Positions 1-9,706 of a stretch of 64,000 bases of DNA are shown here, piece by piece; the first letter of the stretch is position 1; the number at the start of each line of letters is the position of its first letter. The notes under the pieces are model-generated. The model made no database searches. It saw only the letters and a program-made list of their open reading frames with translations, and was not told the DNA's origin. Location: positions 1-64,000 of the forward strand of contig NZ_JBEWTB010000002.1 of NCBI RefSeq assembly GCF_040549045.1, given 5' to 3'. The DNA is from Endozoicomonas sp. NE40 (GTDB lineage Bacteria; Pseudomonadota; Gammaproteobacteria; Pseudomonadales; Endozoicomonadaceae). The translations under genes were made by a program, and so were the position numbers.

Positions 1-2
1 CC

Positions 3-308
3 GCCATTGCTTCACATCTGGGGATGGATGAAATGAATCATATGCTCAGCCCTGAAAAATTTTTTCAGTTGGTTCACTCAATTCTTACAGATGAACACTT
101 TGATACAATTGCCGGGCAGATTGAATTTGCCCGGAGGCTCCGCTGTCTCGCCAGCTCGGTTGCCCATTCCTTCAGCCTTGCAGCAATGGCCTCACCCCGA
201 AACCAGAAACTGAGGGAGCTGGCTCGAAACTGGTATAAAGCAAAGAACGATCTGATTACTCAGGAAAGAACTCTCAAAATTAGTCAGGAAAATCAGCTAC
301 GCAAATAG
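3..308 (+). CDS. Hypothetical protein, 5' end outside window
   Basis: The reading frame is open from the left edge of the window, so the first in-frame ATG (position 24) is probably not the true start and only the C-terminal 101 residues are visible. The product is mainly helical and basic toward its end. It has no recognisable motif, signal peptide or membrane segment. The stop is followed closely by a palindromic repeat. I do not recognise the family. The open upstream frame and smooth codon use make a real gene likely. Confidence 0.55.
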   Translation, partial: AIASHLGMDEMNHMLSPEKFFQLVHSILTDEHFDTIAGQIEFARRLRCLASSVAHSFSLAAMASPRNQKLRELARNWYKAKNDLITQERTLKISQENQLRK

Positions 309-342
309 CTACTACATTATTTCAATGAGATCGACGTTTAAG

Positions 343-469
343 GTAGGTTGGGTGGAACGAAGTGCTTGTACCCGGAACGGGTGATACCCAACAATGCGCC
401 GAAGGCTCAGCAAGCTTTGCCAGTACGTTGTACTGGTTGTTGGGTATCGTTTCACTCGACCCAACCTAC
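343..469. repeat. Palindromic intergenic repeat (MITE/REP-like), copy 1
   Basis: The outer arms are inverted copies of each other: GTAGGTTGGGT...ACCCAACAA on the left and TTGTTGGGT...ACCCAACCTAC on the right. A smaller dyad (CCAGTACGTTGTACTGG) lies inside the right half. A related but diverged element occurs at 59482-59583. It lies between the partial left-edge gene and the 3' end of gap, contains no gene, and could form a long hairpin RNA acting as a bidirectional terminator. Confidence 0.7.
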
Positions 470-492
470 AGGTCAAGCGTAACGGGAGGATG

Positions 493-1929
493 TCAAGCAG
501 GAACAATCGGATAATTAACACCCGAAATCTGCCGCAGAATCCGGTTCACCTGACAGCTGTAACCGTACTCATTATCGTACCAGACATAGAGTACACAGCG
601 GTCACCGTCCACAATTGTCGCCTTGCTATCGACAATGCCCGCCTTGTGATTCCCCACAAAGTCACTGGACACCACTTCACTGGAGTTAATAAAATCAACC
701 TGCTTTTGCAGTGATGAATACAGCGAAGTGTCCCGCAGATAGGTATTCAGTTCAGTAAGCGTCGTTGTCTGCCCCAGGTTCAGGTTCAGGATTGCCAGGG
801 AAACATTAGGCGTCGGTACCCGTATGGCACTGCCCGTCAGTTTGCCCTTCAGTTCCGGCAGGGCTTTGGCCACCGCTTTGGCGGCACCGGTTTCGGTGAT
901 GACCATATTAAGAGGCGCGCTGCGACCGCGACGGGAGCCTTTATGGTAGTTATCAATCAGGTTCTGGTCATTGGTATAAGAGTGAACGGTTTCCACATGC
1001 CCACTGACAACGCCGTATTGATCGTGAATAGCCTTCAGCACCGGAGTAATGGCGTTGGTGGTACAGGACGCTGCCGAGATGATTCTATCTTCCGGATCAA
1101 TATCCCGGTTATTAACGCCATAGACAATATTTTTCAGGTCACCCTTACCCGGCGCGGTTAACAGGACTTTGCTGACACCCTTACATTCGAGGTGCTGGCT
1201 AAGACCGGCCTCGTCCCGCCATACGCCGGTATTGTCCACCACAATGGCGTTTTGAATACCGTACCGGGTGTAGTCAATGCTGTCTGGGGAATTGGCATAA
1301 ATCACCTGAACCCCCACACCATTGGCATAAATAATGTCGTTATCATCATCAACACTGATCGTGCCACGAAAAGAACCATGCACTGAATCCCGCCGTAACA
1401 GGCTGGCACGCTTCTGCAGATCATTATCAGCCTTGCCCTTGCGAACAACGATTGCTTTAAGGTTAAGCCCGGCCCCGCCACCAGCCCGTTCAATCAGAAT
1501 TCGTGCCATCAGCCGCCCGATACGCCCAAAGCCATAAAGCACAACATCCTGACCCGTAGCCCTGCCGGATTGCCCACCGGTGGCCAGCTCACCCAGTTCC
1601 TGCTTTACATAATCAGAAACGGGCTGCTGGCTGCCTGACGTCATATAGCCGTTCGCCAGTTTGCCAATATCAATGCGACAGGGAGCCAGGTCCATCCCGT
1701 CGAGCGCTTGAAGAACAGGAAATGTATCCCTGACCGTTAATCCGCTATCCTTTAGCTGTCGTATAAATTTATGGGATTTCAGAATTTCGATAACAGAGCG
1801 GTTAATAATGGAACGGCCATAAACCGTCGTTACCACATTTTTATCCCGATACAACCGCCCAATCAGCGGAATCATAGATTCCGCGAGTGCCTCTCGCTCC
1901 TTCCAGTCCTGAAAATATTTTTCTACCAC
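493..1929 (-). CDS. gap: Glyceraldehyde-3-phosphate dehydrogenase, long form
   Basis: NAD(P)-dependent GAPDH, the glycolytic/gluconeogenic oxidation of glyceraldehyde-3-phosphate in the cytoplasm. The C-terminal two thirds is a full GAPDH: Rossmann motif YGFGRIGR, catalytic cysteine in SAASCTTN (SNASCTTN is more usual), HSYTNDQ, and WYDNEYGYS near the end. About 130 residues precede the Rossmann fold, which matches the roughly 480-residue long GAPDH of Pseudomonas-type bacteria rather than the 330-residue enzyme. I chose the GTG at 1929 because AGCAGGA lies eight bases upstream and the length (478 residues) fits; a TTG at 2019 and an ATG at 2004 are in frame but have no good ribosome site. 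It is divergent from mfd, as in Pseudomonas. The N-terminal domain has no assigned role that I know of. Confidence 0.9.
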   Translation of the reverse strand: MVEKYFQDWKEREALAESMIPLIGRLYRDKNVVTTVYGRSIINRSVIEILKSHKFIRQLKDSGLTVRDTFPVLQALDGMDLAPCRIDIGKLANGYMTSGSQQPVSDYVKQELGELATGGQSGRATGQDVVLYGFGRIGRLMARILIERAGGGAGLNLKAIVVRKGKADNDLQKRASLLRRDSVHGSFRGTISVDDDNDIIYANGVGVQVIYANSPDSIDYTRYGIQNAIVVDNTGVWRDEAGLSQHLECKGVSKVLLTAPGKGDLKNIVYGVNNRDIDPEDRIISAASCTTNAITPVLKAIHDQYGVVSGHVETVHSYTNDQNLIDNYHKGSRRGRSAPLNMVITETGAAKAVAKALPELKGKLTGSAIRVPTPNVSLAILNLNLGQTTTLTELNTYLRDTSLYSSLQKQVDFINSSEVVSSDFVGNHKAGIVDSKATIVDGDRCVLYVWYDNEYGYSCQVNRILRQISGVNYPIVPA

Positions 1930-2170
1930 GGTGTCGATCCTGCTGTTTATACTTCTTATCGTTATGCCGTCTTCGGGGCTTCCCGTGGCTATTATCCTGA
2001 CCATAACGCCAATTAGCAATATTCGGATAACATCATCTCACAAACCTGATCACCTGCTTTTGATTTCAACACTTCAGGCTGTGACAGTTCAGGGTGTGAC
2101 AAGAGCGGCTGAATAGCTACAATGCGCATTCATCAATGCACTTATATCAATCAGGACGTACCGTAGATTC

Positions 2171-5100
2171 ATGTCACAGGCAAGCCTTCCCCTGCCCACC
2201 CATGCGGGTGACAAAATAATCTGGGCCAATCTCGACCAGACCGCCAGTGCCTGGGCCATTGCCAGTGCCGCCAGAGAAAGCAGCAAGCCCCTGCTGGTCA
2301 TCACACCTGACTCCAACCGGGCCAACAGCCTTGAAGAGGAGCTGACGTTTTTTCTCAATGGGAATCAATCCATTAAAATCATGCATTTCCCCGACTGGGA
2401 AATTCTGCCTTACGATGCCTTTTCACCCCACCAGGACATTGTTTCCCAGCGTCTTGAAACCCTTTACCGTCTGCCTGGCTATCAGCACTGCATCCTGATT
2501 ATTTCTATCACAACACTGCTCCACCGCATGAGCCCCCGCAGTTACCTGGAATCGAACTGTCTGGTGATCAGCCGGGGCGATACGTTCCTGCTGGAACAGC
2601 GTCGCCAACAACTGGAGCAGGCGGGCTATCGTTGTGTTGACACGGTCTATGAGCATGGAGAGTTTGCTATCCGTGGCGCCCTGATGGACATCTTCCCGAT
2701 GGGGGCTGACCAGCCATTCCGTATCGACCTGTTTGATGATGAGATCGATACCCTGCGTGCCTTTGACCCTGAAACCCAGCGTTCAACCGAACAGGTGGGC
2801 AGTATCGAGCTGCTGCCCGGCCATGAGTTCCCCATGGATAAAGCCGCCCGGGACCAGTTCCGCAGCCGCTTCCGGGACACGTTTGACGTGGATTACCGGG
2901 AATGCCCGCTCTATCAGGATATTGGCCAGGGTATGGCCAGTCCGGGCATTGAATATTACCTGCCACTGTTCTTTGACCAGACAGCCACCCTGTTTGACCA
3001 AACTCCCTGAACAGACCATCGTCGTTCAGTGTCAGGGCGTTCAGGAAGCTCTTCAGCATTTCTGGAAAGACGTCAATGAGCGTTATGAAAACCGTAAGGT
3101 TGACCCGCTGCGCCCCTTGTTGCCGCCACATCGGGTATTGATGCCACCGGAAGAACTGAACGCAAAACTGATGGATTACGGTCGGGTCCGACTCGATACT
3201 GACAGCGCTAAAGAAAAACAGGGGCGTTATAACCTTAGCCATTTACCACTGCCTGAACTGACACTGAATGCCAGGGCCGATAACCCTCTGGCACCGCTGG
3301 AAACCTTTATCGCTTCCGGTTCGCGTATCCTTCTGGTGGCAGAGAGTGCCGGTCGCCGTGAAGTGCTGCTTGAAATGCTGGCCCAGAACCAGATTAAGCC
3401 GGTGGAGTTTGCCAACTGGTCAACCTTCCTGGGTCACAGCGAGCCTCTGGGCATTACTCTCGGTTCTCTGGAGGCAGGACTGCATCTGTCAGAACCGGAT
3501 GTAGCACTGATCCCTGAAGCCCTGCTGTTGGGTCAGCGGGTGATGCAGAAACGACGCCGCCGGGGCGACAGTGATTACCAGACCGATCAGGTGATCCGTA
3601 ACCTGACCGAACTGCGCGAAGGCGCGCCTGTCGTGCATATTGACCATGGCGTGGGGCGCTACCGTGGTTTGCAGACGCTGTCTGTTGACGCCCGGGAAGC
3701 GGAATTTGTAACCCTGGAGTACGCCAGCGAGGCAAAACTCTATGTCCCCGTCGCATCACTGCACCTGATTGCCCGTTATACCGGTACTGACGATGAGCTG
3801 GCTCCCCTCCATCGCTTAGGCAGTGAACAGTGGACCAAAGCCCGTCGTAAAGCCGCTGAAAAAGCCCGGGACGCCGCCGCCGAACTGCTGGACATTTACG
3901 CCCGCCGGGAAGCCCGGAAGGGGTTTGCCTTTGACTCCCCGGACCAGCAATACCATGCCTTCAGCGCAGGCTTCCCGTTCGAGGAAACACCGGACCAGCA
4001 ACAGGCCATCGAATCAGTAATCAAAGACATGACAGCCATCCAGCCCATGGACAGACTGGTCTGTGGTGATGTGGGCTTTGGTAAAACCGAGGTAGCGATG
4101 CGGGCTGCCTTTATGGCGGTTCAGAGCGGCAAACAGGTGGCGATTCTGGTACCCACCACACTGCTGGCGCAACAGCATTATGAAAGTTTCCGGGATCGTT
4201 TTGCCGACTGGCCGGTGGAAATCGATGTGGTCTCCCGGTTCCGTTCAGCCAAACAGGTGCAGGGACTGAAAGAAAAACTGCAGGAAGGCAAGATCGACAT
4301 CATTATCGGTACCCATAAAATTCTGCAGGGCGACCTGCATTTCAAAAACCTCGGATTACTGATTATTGATGAAGAACACCGTTTTGGTGTACGCCACAAG
4401 GAAAAGCTGAAGTCACTGCGCTCCGAAGTGGATATCCTCACATTGACAGCGACGCCAATACCCAGAACCCTGAATATGGCGATGTCCGGTATACGTGACC
4501 TGTCGATTATTGCCACACCGCCCGCCAAACGTCTGTCAGTAAAAACCTTTGTGCGCCAGCACGATGACCAGCTGATAAAAGAAGCCGTTCTGCGTGAGCT
4601 GCTCCGTGGTGGCCAGGTCTACTGCCTGCACAACGAAGTCTCCAGCATTGAGAAAGCCGCTGAAGACCTGCAGGCGTTGATACCGGAAGCCCGTATCGGC
4701 ATTGGTCACGGCCAGATGCGTGAGCGGGAGCTAGAACAGGTGATGTCGGATTTCTATCACAAACGTTTCAATATCCTGGTGTGTACCACCATTATTGAAA
4801 CCGGTATTGATGTCCCCAGCGCTAACACCATTATCATCCATCGTGCCGATAAATTCGGACTGGCTCAGCTGCACCAGTTAAGAGGCCGGGTCGGTCGCTC
4901 CCATCACCAGGCGTATGCCTACCTGATGACACCATCACCCAAGTCCATGACCAGGGATGCCGTCAAACGGCTGGATGCCATTTCCGATGCTCAGGATCTG
5001 GGAGCCGGATTTATGCTGGCGTCTAACGATCTGGAAATTCGTGGTGCCGGTGAATTGCTGGGTGAAGACCAGAGCGGTCAGATTCAGAGCGTCGGCTTTA

Positions 5101-5630
5101 CCCTGTATACCGAAATGCTGGAAAAAGCCGTTAACGCTATTCGCCTGGGTGAAACACCAAATCTCGATAAACCTCTGCAACAGGGAACCGAGGTGAATCT
5201 GCGCCTCCCTGCCCTGTTGCCGGAAGATTATATTCACGATGTTCACAACCGTCTGATTCTCTACAAACGCATTGCCGCTGCCGGTTCAGACAATGACCTG
5301 AAAGGTCTTCAGGTAGAATTGATTGACCGCTTTGGTCTCCTGCCGGAGCAGGCCAAAAACCTGTTCCGGCAGACCCGTATCCGTCTGACCGCTGAGAAAC
5401 TGGGGATTATCAAGCTGGACGCTGGCGAAGACAATATTCGTATTGAGTTTGAAGACCAGCCCAAAATCGACCCACTGGCGATTATCCAGATGATTCAGGC
5501 TGATCCTCATCTCTACAAACTGGAAGGAAGCAGTGTCTTCAAGTACAGTGGCGCTATAAATGGAGCCATGGAACAACCTGAGCAGCGCTTCGCCACAGTT
5601 GAAAGCCTGCTGCAGAAGCTGACAGTATAA
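2171..5630 (+). pseudogene. mfd: Transcription-repair coupling factor Mfd, frameshifted
   Basis: Mfd removes RNA polymerase stalled at DNA lesions and recruits UvrA. The gene is split by one extra base: the first frame runs 2171-2998 and the rest of the protein continues from 3000 to 5630. Dropping one C of the CC at 2998-2999 restores Asp-Lys-Leu-Pro and gives about 1152 residues, close to the E. coli length of 1148. The first 276 residues carry most of the UvrB-like module. The second part holds the RNAP-interaction region (GVGRYRGL), the helicase Walker A CGDVGFGKTE, the DEEH box, TLTATPIPRTL and the RecG/Mfd translocation motifs. As written, translation stops at 3010 after 279 residues. 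It is either a pseudogene or an assembly error; I see no slippery heptamer that would support programmed shifting. csiV follows 34 bases downstream. Confidence 0.9.
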
Positions 5631-5664
5631 TACCTGTCTGCAGTAACTCTCGGAAACCCCGTTA

Positions 5665-6564
5665 ATGATACGAAAGTTCAAAATCATCCTGAAACCTTTA
5701 CTGTTGCTGGCAGCACTGCCAGCCATCAGCCATGCCCGCGACGCCGAGCCACAGCGATGGTTCCAGGCGGACATGGTGGTCTTTGTCAACCAGAGCAGTA
5801 TGAATGGTGCTGAGCAGTGGCCCAAAATCAGTCCTCATACTATTCCGGCTAATGCCATCAAACTGCGCAGCCCGGATGCACCCAACTCTGCACCGGGCAT
5901 CAACGACCTGTTGAGCCTGCACAAACAGGATCGGGAAAACGCCTTTCCTGATCTGGAACGGGAAGCCTTTGTGTCCCTGCCAAGGGAGGCTCATGTATTG
6001 CTTAAGCAGGGAAATACAATTGATGCAGCCAGTGATTACAAGGTGATCAGCCGGATGGCGTGGATTATGCCACTGGAAGATGATTCCAGAAGTAAGCCCA
6101 TCAAAATCCGGGCCTACAGCAACACCGGCAAACCCAGTCTGCTGGAGGGTTCAATCAGTATCAGCTCCAGCCGCTTTCTGCATGCGGATGTCAATCTGTG
6201 GTATAGCGAACTGAGCCGGGAAGCCCTGTCGGACCAGCTAATGAGTGTTACAAACGATGCAGACAGTGAAAATCCGCAGAGAATGGTGAATAGCAAAGCG
6301 AAACCCGATATTCGCCGTGACCTGCAACTGGTAATGGACCCATCAGGTACGCCCATGAAAATAACCCGTAATTTCCAGTTGCGGGAAAGCCGACGGATTC
6401 GAAATACACGACAAATTCAGTATCTTGACAGTCCGGTGCTGGGTGTACTGATCAAACTCACACCTTACGACGTTCCTGAGGTTCCTCTGCTGCCTGAAAT
6501 CGAATCTTCCAGACAGCCTGAGCCGATACTCGGGCTGCTGCCGGGCCTGAACCTGGAAGGCTGA
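5665..6564 (+). CDS. csiV: CsiV-family periplasmic protein
   Basis: The protein has a lipid-free signal peptide (basic start, LLLLAALPAISHA, cleavage near residue 24). It then has the signature RWFQADMVVFVNQSS, close to the W-Y/F-Q-V/A-E/D-V-V-V-F start of CsiV. A second strand-rich region around residues 175-190 (SRFLHADVNLWYSEL) and the near-terminal YLDSPVLGVLIKLTPY are also typical. CsiV of Vibrio is a periplasmic protein linked to peptidoglycan synthesis through LpoA/PBP1a. Location directly after mfd fits the usual gammaproteobacterial order, and the two may share a transcript. At 299 residues it is a normal length. The name rests on motif and context; the function in this organism is inferred. 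Confidence 0.65.
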   Translation: MIRKFKIILKPLLLLAALPAISHARDAEPQRWFQADMVVFVNQSSMNGAEQWPKISPHTIPANAIKLRSPDAPNSAPGINDLLSLHKQDRENAFPDLEREAFVSLPREAHVLLKQGNTIDAASDYKVISRMAWIMPLEDDSRSKPIKIRAYSNTGKPSLLEGSISISSSRFLHADVNLWYSELSREALSDQLMSVTNDADSENPQRMVNSKAKPDIRRDLQLVMDPSGTPMKITRNFQLRESRRIRNTRQIQYLDSPVLGVLIKLTPYDVPEVPLLPEIESSRQPEPILGLLPGLNLEG

Positions 6565-6573
6565 CCGGACATA

Positions 6574-7023
6574 TTACTCCATCTGCTGCCCGGAGTAATT
6601 CGGGTAGCGCCCTTCAGACTGTCTCTTTACCTGCCCCAACTCCTCTTCTGTCAATGCCTGATAGTCTCGGGGATAAGGCCAGCCATAGCCCCAGCGAAAT
6701 GAAGTAGGAAGTACAGGAGTGCCGCCAATGCGAACCCCGAACTCCATAAGCCTGCCCACAGCTGGCTGCCCCAGGCTGGAGACACACGACTTCAGCTGTT
6801 TATCAGCCTCCATTCGTTCATCCTGTTTTCCCCCCTTCCAGTAGGCATAATCATGCGCAATACAGCAATCCAGCCACAGCGTTCTTAATTCAGGAAGGCC
6901 GTCAGGAAACCAGCTGCAGCCATCACTGGCGAATGGAGCAATGCTGTCTGCGGATGCCTGGTGAATGACCAGAAAACAATACAGAAGAACCGACCACCTT
7001 AGGCAATAATATTTATATTCCAT
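6574..7023 (-). CDS. Secreted phospholipase A2-like protein
   Basis: The 149-residue product has an N-terminal signal peptide (cleavage near residue 25). It then has a compact core with the PLA2-type catalytic signature: Cys53-Cys54-x-x-His57-Asp58-x-x-Tyr61, preceded by DGCSWFPDG and followed by WKGG. In PLA2 enzymes the His-Asp pair activates water and the cysteines tie the helix. The calcium loop of venom enzymes is not obvious; DGCSWFPDG may replace it. The gene starts only 47 bases from the zinc-finger gene on the opposite strand, so the two share one intergenic promoter region. It could act on membrane lipids outside the cell or in the periplasm. Enzymatic activity is inferred from the motif only. 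Confidence 0.6.
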   Translation of the reverse strand: MEYKYYCLRWSVLLYCFLVIHQASADSIAPFASDGCSWFPDGLPELRTLWLDCCIAHDYAYWKGGKQDERMEADKQLKSCVSSLGQPAVGRLMEFGVRIGGTPVLPTSFRWGYGWPYPRDYQALTEEELGQVKRQSEGRYPNYSGQQME

Positions 7024-7070
7024 CGTTGAACAGTTAAAAACTATTGGTGAAATTTAAGCAGGTTTTTATC

Positions 7071-7679
7071 ATGCCAGAATATAGATGCACTGTGTGCAAT
7101 AGACAGTTTACGCATGGAGGTGACTTCAATAAACACATGAAATCCCATTCCGGTGAAAAAACGGAGGTTTGCCCGACCTGTGGGAAGAAATTTGGCATTA
7201 AAGGTAACTTAACGAGGCACATGAAAACCCATGAGGGCCAAAGAACCTATGCCTGCTCATTCTGTGGAAAACTTTATAACCGACAAGATCATGTTACAAG
7301 ACACATAAGGAACTACCATCAAAATCCGGCTACCACTGTTTCCGTTGAAGCCCATGAAGGAGAAGGCTCTGTCGGAACAATCACATCAACAACGCATACA
7401 TTCAACACCTCCCAAACACTCACTACCGTCAGTCATGTCAGCTCAAACGTTGGAGAGGCTCAGGTGGTTACTCAGGCAAGCGATTCTGTAGTCACAACCA
7501 CTGTAACGCAACGCGGGGAAAGCATCAGTCATTTCGAAAGCAGACAAGAGGCGGCCTCAGCACTTCTGCAGCTGGAGGGTTCGTTGAGAGATCAAGAGGC
7601 AGCCGAAGCACTGATGCAGCTGGGACGTACAGAGGGAGAACAAGACGCGGTCGAAGCACTGCTGCATCTGGGGGAGTGA
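7071..7679 (+). CDS. Three-finger C2H2 zinc-finger protein, eukaryote-like
   Basis: The 202-residue protein opens with three tandem classical zinc fingers: Cys6/Cys9/His22/His26, Cys34/Cys37/His50/His54 and Cys62/Cys65/His78/His83. They are joined by SGEKTE and EGQRTY linkers that mimic the TGEKP linker of eukaryotic fingers. A Ser/Thr/Val-rich segment (about 88-155) follows. Three similar amphipathic repeats end the chain: EAASALLQLEG, EAAEALMQLGR and DAVEALLHLGE. There is no signal peptide or membrane segment. I chose ATG 7071 because AAGCAGG lies eight bases upstream; a TTG at 7044 is in frame but has no ribosome site. Tandem C2H2 arrays with such linkers are a hallmark of eukaryotic transcription factors. 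They differ from the single Ros/MucR-type finger of bacteria. A host-directed nuclear effector acquired from a eukaryote is the leading idea, but no secretion signal is proven. Confidence 0.9.
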   Translation: MPEYRCTVCNRQFTHGGDFNKHMKSHSGEKTEVCPTCGKKFGIKGNLTRHMKTHEGQRTYACSFCGKLYNRQDHVTRHIRNYHQNPATTVSVEAHEGEGSVGTITSTTHTFNTSQTLTTVSHVSSNVGEAQVVTQASDSVVTTTVTQRGESISHFESRQEAASALLQLEGSLRDQEAAEALMQLGRTEGEQDAVEALLHLGE

Positions 7680-7726
7680 GCAAACCGGGCCACACAGTGC
7701 TGGCAGAAGTATGAAGAGAGTCCACT

Positions 7727-9536
7727 TTATTTCTTATCTGTTTCATACCACCAGGAATGGATATCCATGCCATACAGGTCCTGAACCCCCGGATGCTTCA
7801 ATTCACGACGATGGGCAATCCGGATTGACGCTATATACCACTTGGGTATTCCATAATGCCCCCACAACAATACCCGATCCAGGGCTCGAATAATGGTAAC
7901 CAGTTCTTCCCGGGTTTGGGCCTGTTCCGTTTTATTGATCAGGCTATCAATTACCGGATCACAAATACCGCTTCGGTTACGACTGGTGACTTCGTCCCGG
8001 GGTTTCGCAGCCAAAACCATCCAGCATCTCCTTACCGGGTGACATAGCATGCCCGAAACCCCAGTTGATCAGGTCATAATCCAGTTTTTGTGTATGGTGG
8101 ACAATCTGATGGGTATCCAGAGTCTGGATCGTTAACTGAACACCTGCCTGGTCGAGGGATTTCTTATAGCTATTCAGAGAAGGTCCCATCTGGGGAATCT
8201 GGTTCAGTATTTTTAACTCCATGGGCTGTCCGGTTTTTTGGTGTATCATTTTGCCCTGATCAAGCTCCCAGCCTTCTGCCTTTAACAGCTCGATGGCTTT
8301 GGCAATATTTTTCCGGTTATTACCGGAACCATCGGTTTTGGGAGGCTGGTATTCTTTTGTCAGCACCTCTGATGCCAACTGTCCGAAATAAGGCTTAAGC
8401 AGTTTAATTTCAGCCGATGACGGCAACCCTCTGGCGGCCATGTCAGTATTAACAAAATAACTGTCGTTCCGCGTGTATTCGCCAAACATCAAATGCTTAT
8501 TGATCCATTCAAAATCAAAGAGCAGGATCAGTGCTTCCCGAACCTTGCGATTATCAAGGGGTGGCCTGCGGGTATTAAACATAAAAGCGTTCATGCCAAT
8601 ATTACTTTTAACCCTTATGCGCTCTTTGATAATGTCACCTTGCCTGACGGCAGGGATGTCATAAGCGGTGTGCCAGGTTCTTGCAACCATCTCTGTCAGA
8701 AAGTTGCTTGCTCCACTCTTAAGAGCGTCAAGTTCTGCGATGCTCAGGTTGATGTATTCAAAACGCAGCTGGTCAAAATTAAAGCGGCCATGGTTGACGG
8801 GCAGGTCTTTCCCCCAGTAATCAGGGTCCCGTGTATAAACAATCTCCCGACCAGGTTTAACCGTTTTCATGCGGTACGGGCCACTGCCAACAGGAATGTC
8901 CAGCGTTGTTTTGCTGAAGTCTTTATTGCCAGCAGACCAGTAATGCTCAGGCAACACAGGCAGACTGGCAAGAAGAAAAGGCAGCTTACGGTTTCCCGGG
9001 GCTTTGAATCGGAACAAAATGCGGTACGGAGACAGAATTTCTACCGATTCGACCCCGGTAAAATTCACTTTATAAATGAGATCGCCTTTACTGGTAAGGA
9101 TGTTATAGCTGAAGGCAACATCCCGGGCCGTCACCGGCTTACCGTCATGAAATCGTGCGTTCTGACGCAGGTTAAAAATAACCCAGCTGCTATCTCTGGC
9201 ACGCTCAACACTTTCTGCAATCAGACCGTATGCCGAATAAGGCTCATCAATGGAAAAGTGCATCAGCTTGTCGTATAGCAGAGACGACATGGCCGCATGA
9301 TCTCCATTAATACTGTATGGATTCAGGTTATTAAAATTACCCTGTACCGATTCGCTGAACTCCCCGCCTTTAGGAGCATTCGGGTTGACATAATCAAAGT
9401 GCTTAAAATCTGCCGGATACTTTGGCGTCCCCGGCAGGGTAATGGCATGCTCTTTCAACGCTCCCACCGGCATCGCCCAGACCCAGACACTGTGGCATAT
9501 CATCACGAGAAGCAAAAAGCACAGCCTGTTCGTCAT
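7727..9536 (-). pseudogene. YejA-type peptide ABC transporter substrate-binding protein, frameshifted
   Basis: A periplasmic solute-binding protein of the extracellular family 5 (YejA-like), which would deliver peptides to an ABC importer. Starting at ATG 9536 (AAAGG upstream) there is a clear signal peptide (LCFLLLVMICHSVWVWA) and the family opening FKHFDYVNPNAPKGG. One extra G at 8012 shifts the frame. The reading runs 9536-8013 and resumes at 8011-7727 with RALDRVLLW...IPKWYIASIRIA, the normal YejA C-terminus. The repaired protein is about 602 residues, against 604 for E. coli YejA. As written the protein ends early, at 7977. No permease or ATPase genes are adjacent, so this would be an orphan binding protein. 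Confidence 0.85.
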
Positions 9537-9706
9537 TCTCTTAACCTTTCTGTTTATTGAGGTTAATAGTAGTCCTGAAAACAGAATGGTACTTCCCCGA
9601 CAGGCTGTGAATTTGATATCGGGCTGAGATTTAGCATGGTCAGAAAGCTGTTTGAATGAATAGCGCCTGTTCATAGCCAGAACAGGCAGGTAATGGAGGT
9701 AAGCTA

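Noticed and set aside
312..714. Short frames across the palindromic repeat
   Set aside because: They read through inverted repeat arms and the antisense of gap.
2733..3000. ATG 2733 as a second start for the long mfd frame
   Set aside because: The first 89 codons of that frame are out of phase with the conserved Mfd sequence; the true junction is at about 2999.
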